Origin: Verrucomicrobia subdivision 3 bacterium UBA7542
GTDB lineage: Bacteria > Verrucomicrobiota > Verrucomicrobiia > Limisphaerales > UBA11358
Length of the DNA: 18,539 nucleotides
Assembly: GCA_002479245.1 (NCBI GenBank)
Contig: DLMG01000180.1
Location: 1-18,539, forward strand
Reading direction: 5' to 3'
Position numbers and translations under genes: made by a program. The notes beneath the pieces are model-generated. The model was not told where the DNA came from. It did not search any database and was given only the letters and a program-made list of their open reading frames with translations. Shown here piece after piece: positions 1 through 6,642 of this stretch; the stretch's first letter is position 1, and the number at the start of each line of letters is the position of its first letter.

Positions 1-87
1 CTCACCTACCTGCGCAAACGCCTTGGCAAGGGCGCGACGCTGGTAAATGAAAAGCAGGAAAAAGCCGTGGCGGCACCGGCGAAGTAA
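1..87 (+). CDS. C-terminal end of an unidentified protein (partial)
   Basis: The window opens inside a reading frame that runs 28 codons to TAA at 85-87. The visible tail is basic and then Ala/Pro/Lys rich (it ends KAVAAPAK), which looks like a flexible C-terminus. It carries no diagnostic motif, so I do not assign a function. A strong terminator hairpin follows 22 bases after the stop, which supports a real gene end here. The gene faces the minus-strand GH5 gene (convergent). Confidence 0.6.
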   Translation, partial: LTYLRKRLGKGATLVNEKQEKAVAAPAK

Positions 88-109
88 TTCCGCGAATTAA
101 TTTCACCCC

Positions 110-133
110 GGCGGGGCTTCGGCCCCGCCTTTT
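110..133 (+). terminator. Rho-independent terminator with UUCG tetraloop
   Basis: A perfect 8-bp GC stem (GGCGGGGC / GCCCCGCC) closes on a TTCG tetraloop and is followed by TTTT. It sits 22 bases downstream of the stop codon at 87. The minus strand lacks a good U-run after the stem, so it probably serves mainly the plus-strand gene. Confidence 0.87.
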
Positions 134-155
134 CGTTTCAATCCGGAACCCGCAT

Positions 156-1286
156 TTATTTGTTTGAATCGCGCGCTGCCGCCAGGACCGCGAGCTGTTC
201 TTTCACAAATTGCCCGAATATCGTCGGCTCATATTGCCAATTTTTAATCAACGTCGGCCCGGCGGTGGTGTGCAAATCCCATGCGGTCCAATGAAGATCA
301 TGCTGCCGGGCGTAATCCATCAGATGGTGCGCGTATTTCAAATTATTCGTGCTGTTCATGCCGCGTCCGCCAAAACCCCATTCACCAATATACACTGGAA
401 ATTTTTCGCTGACCGCGCCGAAATAGTTGTCCCAATTCGTGCCTTTGAATGGATAAGGATGCGTTTCATAAACCAAATTTGTGCCTGCAATCGCATACCC
501 TTGCAACACGCCGCTCAGATCGTAGCCCCAATCAAGTCCGCTGACCGTCACCAGGTTGGTTGCGCCGGTCGCGCGAACCGTGTCGTAAAGTTTTTGCATA
601 CCCACCGCTTCGTAAATGACTATTGCCTGGCTGGGGTTCCAGCGCGCCGGTTTGTCCGTGGCCGTCCCGCCATCGCGCCAGACGGCAAAGGAAACGTCGT
701 GCGGTTCGTTGTAAAGCCCGAAAATCACATTCGGCTGGTTTTGGTAACGGGTGGCCACGTCGTGCCAGAAATCAATCGAACGTTCATCCGGCATGTTGTG
801 CTGACCGAGTTTGCCGCCTTCGTTGATCCATTTGCCGCAATCCGACCAATGCAAATCCAGATCAATATAAACCCGCGCCGTCGCACAAGTGTCCACGATA
901 TGATCCACGAGAGTGCGATAAGCCGCGCCGCCGTCCGTCCGATTCGTCATTTTGCCAAACCAGCGATCCTGGGCCAGCGGCAGGCGGATGAGAGTCACCT
1001 TCCAGTCATTGATGGCCCAGCTCACGGATTTCTGCACGTGGTCGCCGCCGTTGGTCCATTCGAGCGAGGCGATGTTGACGCCGTAGAGCCAGACGGGTTT
1101 CCCGCCGGCATCAAGCACCTTGTTCCCCTCCGTGTGCAGACACATCGGATCAAGTTTGCGATTAAACGGGCGGGTTTGGCTCGCCACCAGTCCACTCCGT
1201 CCGGGTCCGCCAACCTTGATCGAACTACACGACAAGGTCAACACCAGCGCCACCGGCGCCCATTTGAGAAGATTCAGTCTTTGCAC
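156..1286 (-). CDS. Secreted GH5-family glycoside hydrolase (endoglucanase/mannanase-like)
   Basis: 376 residues from a GTG start; an in-frame TAA lies just upstream, so the start cannot move far. Residues 1-20 form a hydrophobic lipoprotein-type signal ending at Cys20 (TLSC), suggesting export and possible lipid anchoring. The mature part reads like GH5: GKPVWLYGVNIASLEW (62-77) as strand 1, IRLPLAQDRW (100-109), DLDLHWSD (142-149), the acid/base motif YNEPHD (192-197, Glu194), the conserved ETHPYPF (274-280), the nucleophile motif IGEWGFGG (300-307, Glu302), and Trp333/Trp336 near the C-terminus. The family retains configuration and cleaves beta-1,4-linked plant polysaccharides; the substrate cannot be told from sequence. 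No good Shine-Dalgarno is visible. It follows a truncated macrodomain gene on the same strand. Confidence 0.9.
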   Translation of the reverse strand: MQRLNLLKWAPVALVLTLSCSSIKVGGPGRSGLVASQTRPFNRKLDPMCLHTEGNKVLDAGGKPVWLYGVNIASLEWTNGGDHVQKSVSWAINDWKVTLIRLPLAQDRWFGKMTNRTDGGAAYRTLVDHIVDTCATARVYIDLDLHWSDCGKWINEGGKLGQHNMPDERSIDFWHDVATRYQNQPNVIFGLYNEPHDVSFAVWRDGGTATDKPARWNPSQAIVIYEAVGMQKLYDTVRATGATNLVTVSGLDWGYDLSGVLQGYAIAGTNLVYETHPYPFKGTNWDNYFGAVSEKFPVYIGEWGFGGRGMNSTNNLKYAHHLMDYARQHDLHWTAWDLHTTAGPTLIKNWQYEPTIFGQFVKEQLAVLAAARDSNK

Positions 1287-1323
1287 GAAACGAAATTAAC
1301 AAGCCGTCGCAGCATCCACAAAC

Positions 1324-1520
1324 TCAAACTTCCCGCAACGCCGCTTGATGAATTTCCAGGGCGCTCGCGCCAAAGCAGACCAATGTCATCTGCTCCACCG
1401 ATCGGTTCCGTTCCAAAAAATCCTTCGTCTCGCGCACGGCAATCCGCGCCGCGCGGTTCATGGGAAAACCATACGCGCCGGTGCTGATGGACGGAAACGC
1501 CACGGTCTTGATGCCGTGCT
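1324..1520 (-). pseudogene. Truncated macrodomain gene (C-terminal 64 codons only)
   Basis: Read on the minus strand from 1518 to the TGA at 1324-1326, this stretch encodes 64 residues matching the C-terminal part of the intact macrodomain gene at 3329-3859: [19 protein letters not shown], then MNRAARIA, then LVCFGA. I count 53 identical residues of 64. Similarity stops abruptly at about 1520, where the upstream two thirds of the domain (GDI, NAAN and glycine-rich loop) should begin. The remnant has its own stop codon and no start of its own. With 17% protein divergence it is not a fresh tandem copy. It lies between the redoxin gene and the GH5 gene. Confidence 0.85.
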
Positions 1521-1615
1521 GGACGATAATTAATCTGGTTGAGAAACGACCACTTCCTTTCTCCAGCAGCCAGCCTGAGTTTTGTCACCCCCGCCCGCGG
1601 CGGTGTGAACAACCA

Positions 1616-3160
1616 TCAATGTGCCAACGCCGCCGCCACAGTTTCCTTGATTTTTGGGCCTCGCAAATCGGCCGCCAACACTTTGCCATCCGGGCCAATC
1701 AGGAAAATCCTAGGAATTCCAAATACTCCGTAACTGGGCGTAACCAAGTCCTTCGACCACTCACCCAGGAAGACCTGTGTCCATCCGATGCTGTTATCTT
1801 TCACAAACTTTTCAGGCGACGCACGTTCCGGATCAAGACTTAGACTAATCATTACCAGGCGCGTATCTTTGCCAAAAGTATCGTAGGTCGCTTTGAGGTA
1901 CGGCATTTCCCCGACGCACGGGCCGCACCACGTCGCCCAAAAATCCAGCACCACATATTTGCCGCGAAAATCGGAAAGTTTGAGCGGCCGGCCATCAAGA
2001 GTTTTGACGCTGAAGTCGGGAGCCACATCGCCCGCTTTCAGGTCCACGGCAGCTTTGAGCATGACCTTGCCGATGTCAACTGGCGCATCTCCGTCATCCG
2101 TTCCGGCTGGAATCGTAACATGAACTTTATCCAGCTCGGCCAACACTTTATCCTGGTTCCGCCAAATCTTGGCATTCATCCAATATTCGCCCGGCTCGCA
2201 CATTTCCCCAATGAAGGAACCGTCCGCATGAAACTCGAACAGGCAACTTGTGACTGCTTTGACATATTGGCGCCTGGCATCTGTGTTACGCCAATCCTGG
2301 TAGAATTTGGTCCTCTTCTCAATCGTGTCAATTTCCTTAGGCGGTCTGGGCATAAATTTGTTCACATCCATGCCGGTCCAAAGGTTGCCCCAACAAGATG
2401 TCAGATCAATGTTGTTGGGCAATCCGGCGCCCAGCTCAATGTGACCGACGACCGTCCGTCCCTGAGTTTCAATTGTCACGCGCGTCGTTTCACCCGGTTT
2501 TACTTCCACAGGATAGAGGAGGCTGAACCATAAATTTGGCGGATGCGCATGGACTTCCGAGAAGCCGACTTCCATGGGCGGAACATGCTCAAAAACGAAA
2601 CGGCCTTGTGCATCGGTCGTGGCTTCGTCTGCTTGCCGGAACAAATTGAATATAAACGGCGGGCATAAATCTTGAATACACATCCAACTGAGTTCGCACC
2701 GGAGACGTTGACCGGTCAGGGGACGATTCCGGTTCATTCTGACGCCATCGACGCGGCCCCAGGGCCGCACGACCATCGTCGGATGGTTTGCCAGATCAAA
2801 GGTCTGCGACAAACTGAAACCTTTTTCATTCGCGATCACCAGAAAGACGTTCTCCTCACCTAACGGAATAGTGAACTGGCCGGCCGCATCGGTTTGCAGC
2901 CGTTTGCTGCCGCCTTTAATGGTTGTGCCCTGCAAAGTAGCGTTGGTGGAAGAGTCAATACAGACCACCGTCACATCAGGCACCGGTTTGCCTTCGGGTG
3001 TTGTGACGTGGACAGTGAGCGTCTTTGCCGGTTTCGTGGCGGACTCGCCCGTTCCTTCGCCGGCTTCGGCTCGGGGAGACGCGTTAAGGACCAAAGCTAA
3101 AACTAACACCAGAGCCACCGTAACATTCAAAGCAATCATGATGGGTAATTGAGTAATCAT
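1616..3160 (-). CDS. Exported TlpA-like thioredoxin-fold protein with carboxypeptidase-regulatory-like domains
   Basis: 514 residues. A signal peptide or N-terminal anchor spans about 1-34 (hydrophobic 9-26, then ASPRAEAGEG). Residues 47-130 (LTVHVTTPEGKPVPDVTVVC ... TDAAGQF) and about 130-240 look like two beta-sandwich carboxypeptidase-regulatory-like repeats. From 374 the C-terminus is a redoxin: AGDVAPDFSVKTLDGRPLKL, then FWATWCGPC with Cys412 and Cys415, and the cis-Pro region GVFGIPRIFLIGPDGKV. This is the TlpA/ResA arrangement, a periplasmic thiol-disulfide oxidoreductase; in Verrucomicrobiota such fusions are frequent and their partners unknown. The ATG at 3160 has no convincing Shine-Dalgarno, and a second in-frame ATG at 3139 is possible. 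The lone cysteines upstream (67, 155, 161, 166) are unusual. Confidence 0.85.
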   Translation of the reverse strand: MITQLPIMIALNVTVALVLVLALVLNASPRAEAGEGTGESATKPAKTLTVHVTTPEGKPVPDVTVVCIDSSTNATLQGTTIKGGSKRLQTDAAGQFTIPLGEENVFLVIANEKGFSLSQTFDLANHPTMVVRPWGRVDGVRMNRNRPLTGQRLRCELSWMCIQDLCPPFIFNLFRQADEATTDAQGRFVFEHVPPMEVGFSEVHAHPPNLWFSLLYPVEVKPGETTRVTIETQGRTVVGHIELGAGLPNNIDLTSCWGNLWTGMDVNKFMPRPPKEIDTIEKRTKFYQDWRNTDARRQYVKAVTSCLFEFHADGSFIGEMCEPGEYWMNAKIWRNQDKVLAELDKVHVTIPAGTDDGDAPVDIGKVMLKAAVDLKAGDVAPDFSVKTLDGRPLKLSDFRGKYVVLDFWATWCGPCVGEMPYLKATYDTFGKDTRLVMISLSLDPERASPEKFVKDNSIGWTQVFLGEWSKDLVTPSYGVFGIPRIFLIGPDGKVLAADLRGPKIKETVAAALAH

Positions 3161-3304
3161 AGACCGAAATTCGGCCTCAGGCTGCGTTTCATGTAAATTA
3201 TTGACAGAACAAAACCGCTGACGTCACGGGAAAAGCATTCAATTCTCGCAACGTTACCTTTTCACGCCATGTGCCAGCTCAGACGGACACGAGCCAGCGG
3301 CTCG

Positions 3305-3326
3305 AAAATTTGGGCCACAGGCCCAA
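3305..3326 (-). terminator. Likely terminator of the macrodomain gene
   Basis: On the minus strand TTGGGCC-TGT-GGCCCAA forms a perfect 7-bp stem with a 3-base loop, followed by ATTTT. It starts 2 bases after the macrodomain stop codon. The same hairpin type also occurs as a dispersed repeat in genomes of this kind, so it may be a repeat recruited as a terminator. Confidence 0.5.
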
Positions 3327-3328
3327 CG

Positions 3329-3859
3329 CTACAGCAACTCCGCGTCCGCCAACGCCGTCTGGTGGATTTGCAGCGCATTTGCGCCGAAACACACCAGCAT
3401 CACCTGCTCCACCGATTGGTTCCGCTCCAGGAAATGTTTTGTCTCGCGCAAGGCAATCCGCGCCGCGCGGTTCATGGGAAAACCATACGCACCGGTGCTG
3501 ATGGACGGAAACGCCACCGTCTTGATGCCGTGCTCCTCAACGAGCGCGAAACAACTTCGATAACAACTCGCGAGCAGTTCATCCTCGCCGTGCTGGCCGT
3601 CGTGCCAGACCGGGCCGACGGTATGAATGACCCATTGGGCGGGAAGCTTGTACCCACGTGTGATTTTGGCCTGACCCGTCGCGCAACCACCGAGCGTGCG
3701 GCACTCCGCCAGCAACTCCGGCCCGGCCGCACGATGGATGGCGCCGTCCACGCCGCCGCCGCCGAGCAACGACGTGTTGGCGGCATTCACAATCGCATCC
3801 ACGCGCTGTTGCGTAATGTCGCCTTCGACAATTGCGATGCGATTAGTAAGCACGTTCAC
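3329..3859 (-). CDS. Macrodomain protein, O-acetyl-ADP-ribose deacetylase type
   Basis: 176 residues from a GTG start (GTG AAC GTG). The whole chain is one macrodomain: VEGDIT (11-16) with adenine-contacting Asp14, [20 protein letters not shown] (21-40) including the NAAN motif and the glycine loop, IHRAAG (41-46), the [12 protein letters not shown] stretch (62-73), VIHTVGP (77-83), and the phosphate loop [10 protein letters not shown] (119-128). The arrangement matches bacterial YmdB/MacroD-type hydrolases, which remove acetyl from O-acetyl-ADP-ribose and mono-ADP-ribose from acidic residues. It is cytosolic. It lies 84 bases downstream of a zeta-toxin-type pair on the same strand and upstream of a redoxin gene. 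A broken paralogue is at 1324-1520. Confidence 0.95.
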   Translation of the reverse strand: MNVLTNRIAIVEGDITQQRVDAIVNAANTSLLGGGGVDGAIHRAAGPELLAECRTLGGCATGQAKITRGYKLPAQWVIHTVGPVWHDGQHGEDELLASCYRSCFALVEEHGIKTVAFPSISTGAYGFPMNRAARIALRETKHFLERNQSVEQVMLVCFGANALQIHQTALADAELL

Positions 3860-3943
3860 TAACTAATCTGAGATTTTCAAGCTTAAACCATTTTACCCCA
3901 GATAATTCAACCCGTTGCCCGCGCCGGTGAAAGACTTTCCCTG

Positions 3944-4105
3944 TTACCGGGCGCGAACCAGGTGCAAGTGGCCGTTTTCTCCAAGCACCAGCGGCAATCC
4001 AAGTTTTGCATTTTCCGCGCGGACCTGGCGGGCCACACGGCGAAACGCCCGGCGCGCCGGCGCGATGAAATCATCTTTCTTGTGATGTCCGTTTCCATTC
4101 TTCAT
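3944..4105 (-). CDS. 53-residue basic protein, partner of the zeta-toxin-like gene
   Basis: ATG at 4105-4103 overlaps the TGA of the upstream toxin-like frame as ATGA, a classic translational-coupling overlap. The product starts MKNGNGHHKKDDFI, continues with a basic segment (ARRAFRRVARQVRAENAKLG) and ends LHLVRAR before TAA at 3944-3946. It has no membrane segment. From memory, small proteins with the pattern 'RRAxRxVxxENxxLGLP' occur next to COG4185-type zeta/AAA kinases, so a paired-gene (possibly antitoxin) role is plausible but is inference. The frame is intact although the kinase gene is damaged. Confidence 0.6.
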   Translation of the reverse strand: MKNGNGHHKKDDFIAPARRAFRRVARQVRAENAKLGLPLVLGENGHLHLVRAR

Positions 4106-4654
4106 GGCATTTGCAATATAGCTTTAAGTTGGCTTGCTGGACAAGTCCCGGATTCGGCCATTAAACGCGGTGGAATATATTGATTGTCCCAAACCGCCCA
4201 GCGATCAGCCAGCGGCGCATAGTCACGGACAAAATGTTGCAAACTGCGGCCAAAACGCCTGCGGATGTCGGCCAGCGGAACATCATGTCCGCCTTTCTTC
4301 ACGCGTTCATGCACGCGGGCGATAGCAATCGTCGGGTTGGGCAGCCAAAGATAATGAAGATGAACCCGAAAGCCTGCGCGTTTGGCACGTTTCAACAGAC
4401 CAATGTGAGTGGCGCCGCTCAACGTGCTTTCAAAAGGCGAAAGTTTCCCGTCTGGCAACGAACGTACGGAATTCAACGAGCAACAAACGCCCGGCTTTGA
4501 TGGCCGCCGCTCTGGTGTTCAGTGGCTATAATCCCTGCGCAATTAAATCAGCGTTCAGGAAGTTGAGGCATTTGGCCTCGTGCGGAAGGAATTGTTTCGC
4601 AAACGTGGTCTTGCCTGCGCCGTTGCAGCCGGCGATAAGATAAATGGTGGGCAT
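4102..4654 (-). pseudogene. Zeta-toxin-family P-loop kinase gene, broken by a stop and a frameshift
   Basis: From ATG at 4654 the frame reads a Walker A protein: [20 protein letters not shown] (P-loop residues 8-17), then [13 protein letters not shown]. It meets TAG at 4526-4528, where the family usually continues 'SP'. The frame resumes (PLNTRAAAIKAGRLLLVE ... ARRETFAF) until an extra base in the AAAA run at 4432-4435 shifts it. The remainder is open to TGA at 4102: FESTLSGATHIGLL, RVHERVKKGGHDVP, RRRFGRSLQHF, PLADRWAVWDN. These are hallmarks of COG4185 zeta-toxin-like kinases, which in toxin members phosphorylate UDP-N-acetylglucosamine. The ATG lies 4 bases after the hisS stop, so it was co-transcribed with hisS. 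Either true decay or sequencing error at one homopolymer plus a nonsense mutation. Confidence 0.85.
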
Positions 4655-4658
4655 TCCT

Positions 4659-5897
4659 TCACCCCAGATGATTCGCCACGTCGTTCGCGCCGGCGACGAT
4701 TTCCTCGCGTGACTTCAGATTGCGGATGCGCACGTAGGAGTCGCTCTCGAATTTCGCGGTGTAAGTGGCTTTCAATTCCTGTGCGCGTTTGAATTGTTTG
4801 TCCGATTTGGCGATGGTAAGCGAATACTCGACGGCGTATCCCGCCGTGCGCAAATCCTGCACCAGTTTGAGCGAATGGGCGCGGAGATTTTCGTCTTCGA
4901 CCAAAATGAAAACATCCACGTTCGCGTCGAATTTCGGCAGCAGCCCGCGCGCTTTGAGCAGTTCCAGCAGCACCACGTCGCCCATGCCGAAACCGAGCGC
5001 GGGCAGGTTCACTTTGCCGCCGCTGATGAGCTTGACGAGGTTGTCATAGCGTCCGCCGCCCGCGATGGCGCGGAACTCGCCCTTGGCATCGAACGCCTCG
5101 AACACCGTGCCGGTGTAATACGCCAGCCCGCGGATGACGTGGTAATCCACCTTCACGAAGTCGCGCAGGCCGCGCGCGGCGAGATTGTCCAGGATGCTCT
5201 GCAACTCCGCCGTCGGTTTGCCCGACTGGATGAACGTGTTCACCGCGTCGAGCGAAAAACCCAGTGCCGTGAGTTTCTTTTCGTTCTCTTCCGGCGACGT
5301 GCGCTCCAGTTTGTCAATCGCCTGATAAAATTCGTATTCCCGTGCGGCATCTCCCCTGCCCTGCTTGAAGAAATCCGACCACGCATTGCGGCTGCTCAGG
5401 CGGATGACAAAATCCGATTCGGTCAATCCGAACGACCGCAGCGTATCAATGAGCAGCGCAATCAGTTCGGCATCCGCCGCCGGATTCGTCTCGCCGATGA
5501 GGTCGGCGTTGAATTGGAAGTGTTCGCGCAGCCGGCCTTTTTGCTGGCGTTCGTAGCGGAACAATTGCGGGATGGCAAACCACTTGATGGGCTTTTTATA
5601 ATTGCGTTCGTGCGCGGCGACCATGCGCGCGAGCGTTGGCGTCATTTCCGGGCGCAAAGCGATGGCGCGTTTACCCTTGTCAGTGAAGTTGTAGAGCTGG
5701 CCGACGATTTCTTCGCCGCTCTTGGTGGTAAAGAGATCGAGCGGTTCAAGCGGCGGGCCGTCGTATTCGCGAAAGCCGTAGCGGCGGGCCGTGGTCCGCC
5801 ATTTGTCGAAAATGAACTGGCGGGCGTCAGCACTCCCGACATCGGAATGCGGAAGCGGTTCGGGATAAAAATCGCGGAATCCGGGTAATCGTTCCAT
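4659..5897 (-). CDS. hisS: Histidyl-tRNA synthetase
   Basis: 412 residues, normal for the class II enzyme that charges tRNA-His in the cytosol. Visible are GFRDFYPE at the N-terminus, RPEMT (82-86), motif 2 with [18 protein letters not shown] (113-130), the histidine-specific motif [12 protein letters not shown] (256-267), motif 3 with [12 protein letters not shown] (277-288) and [10 protein letters not shown] (299-308), and a C-terminal anticodon-binding domain from about 325 with [11 protein letters not shown]. All catalytic motifs are intact. Start ATG at 5897 lacks a clear Shine-Dalgarno. The zeta-toxin-like gene begins 4 bases after its stop. The upstream 393 bases are gene-free and repeat-rich. 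Confidence 0.97.
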   Translation of the reverse strand: MERLPGFRDFYPEPLPHSDVGSADARQFIFDKWRTTARRYGFREYDGPPLEPLDLFTTKSGEEIVGQLYNFTDKGKRAIALRPEMTPTLARMVAAHERNYKKPIKWFAIPQLFRYERQQKGRLREHFQFNADLIGETNPAADAELIALLIDTLRSFGLTESDFVIRLSSRNAWSDFFKQGRGDAAREYEFYQAIDKLERTSPEENEKKLTALGFSLDAVNTFIQSGKPTAELQSILDNLAARGLRDFVKVDYHVIRGLAYYTGTVFEAFDAKGEFRAIAGGGRYDNLVKLISGGKVNLPALGFGMGDVVLLELLKARGLLPKFDANVDVFILVEDENLRAHSLKLVQDLRTAGYAVEYSLTIAKSDKQFKRAQELKATYTAKFESDSYVRIRNLKSREEIVAGANDVANHLG

Positions 5898-5967
5898 GCC
5901 CGGGATGGTAAGAGAAATTTTTTAATTAGGAAAGCAGGAAGCTGGGCGCACCTCGACACCATCACCG

Positions 5968-6033
5968 GAACGCCGGATTTATCCGGCAGCAACACGCGCC
6001 GGTTGCACACCTGCCGGATGAATCCGGCGTTCC
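5968..6033. repeat. Inverted pair of GCCGGAT-xx-ATCCGGC hairpins
   Basis: GCCGGATTTATCCGGC (5972-5987) and GCCGGATGAATCCGGC (6013-6028) are each self-complementary hairpins. Their surroundings make a 23-bp inverted repeat (5968-5990 against 6011-6033) with one mismatch, so the two can also pair with each other. The right arm is also the start of the compound repeat at 6011-6240. Of the rest of the gap, 5898-5967 and 6236-6290 show nothing I can name. Confidence 0.75.
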
Positions 6034-6240
6034 TCGCGGACGCAGCATCGTGCATGGGTGGCAGTGTCCGGGGCGTGTTGCCCAAATGGAACGGAGCGCG
6101 GGTGGCCCACCCGCACCAGCCTGGATTGCCGAACGCGCTGCGGCTGAGACTCCGATAAACTCCGATGAATCGCGAGCCGGTCGCGAGCAGGCAGCCGTGC
6201 TCCGCTGTCTCCAAAATGATTTGGGCAACACGCCCTCAAG
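6011..6240. repeat. Compound intergenic repeat, copy A
   Basis: Starts with the GCCGGAT/ATCCGGC hairpin (6013-6028), then a perfect 17-bp inverted repeat GGGCGTGTTGCCCAAAT (6071-6087) and ATTTGGGCAACACGCCC (6219-6235). Just inside the left arm lies a near-palindrome GCGGGTGGCCCACCCGC. The same order and almost the same length recur at 8656-8882. No open frame of its own is convincing. Perfect ends with a variable middle suggest a non-autonomous mobile or REP-derived element. Confidence 0.75.
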
Positions 6241-6290
6241 TTGCGCCCTAGGAAGCTTGGCCGGGACGCTGCGGCGCGCTGGCCCTGCCT

Positions 6291-6605
6291 CTAAGTTTGC
6301 GGCGCCAATTTCTGGGGCGTGAGCTTGAGCACGTCGGCCCGCATTTCCTTGCCGGCCTTGAATTTTACCATCGCCCGCGCGGGAATCGGCACGTCGGTTT
6401 CCGGCGCGTTGGGATTGCGACCGACCCGGGCCTTGCGGATTTTGATTTCGAAGACGCCGAAGTTGCGCAATTCCACCTTGTCGCCCTTGGCGAGCGCCTC
6501 GGCGATGTAATCGAGCGTTTTTTGCACCACGTCGAACACCTGCTGCTGGACGAGGCCGGTTTCACTGCTGATGCGAACAACCAAGTCACGTTTTGTAAGA
6601 GTCAT
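6291..6605 (-). CDS. HU/IHF-family nucleoid DNA-binding protein
   Basis: 104 residues. The N-terminal helices (MTLTKRDLVVRISSETGL ... VFDVVQKTLDYIAEALAKGD) are followed by the signature VELRNFGVFEIKIRKARVGR (44-63) and NPNAPETDVPIPA; GRNP (62-65) carries the intercalating proline. It binds and bends DNA as a homo- or heterodimer. The C-terminal extension (KLTPQKLAPQT) is slightly longer than in E. coli HU. The start is 37 bases downstream of the peptidase gene stop on the same strand. The short gap is A/T-rich and has no Shine-Dalgarno. Which of HU or IHF it serves as cannot be decided. Confidence 0.94.
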   Translation of the reverse strand: MTLTKRDLVVRISSETGLVQQQVFDVVQKTLDYIAEALAKGDKVELRNFGVFEIKIRKARVGRNPNAPETDVPIPARAMVKFKAGKEMRADVLKLTPQKLAPQT

Positions 6606-6642
6606 AATTTTTTATCGGGTTTTTATCAGGTTAAATTAATTA

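Noticed and set aside
210..1487. 425-codon frame antisense to the GH5 gene
   Set aside because: Shadow frame; the minus strand carries all GH5 motifs.
3219..3226. TGACGTCA palindrome upstream of the redoxin gene as an operator
   Set aside because: A single 8-base palindrome with no second site or promoter context; chance is enough.
3329..4654. Zeta-like kinase, small gene and macrodomain read as a DarTG-like toxin-antitoxin module
   Set aside because: No DarT-type ADP-ribosyltransferase is present, the macrodomain is a stand-alone YmdB/MacroD type, and 84 bases plus its own terminator separate it from the pair.
4794..5888. 364-codon frame antisense to hisS
   Set aside because: Mirror of a strongly biased coding strand; no motif, no start signal.
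5642..6214. 190-codon frame across the repeat and the hisS start
   Set aside because: Translates the compound repeat and then runs over hisS on the same strand in another frame; no family likeness.
5968..6240. CRISPR array
   Set aside because: Repeats are palindromic hairpins in inverted orientation with no regular spacers and no cas genes.
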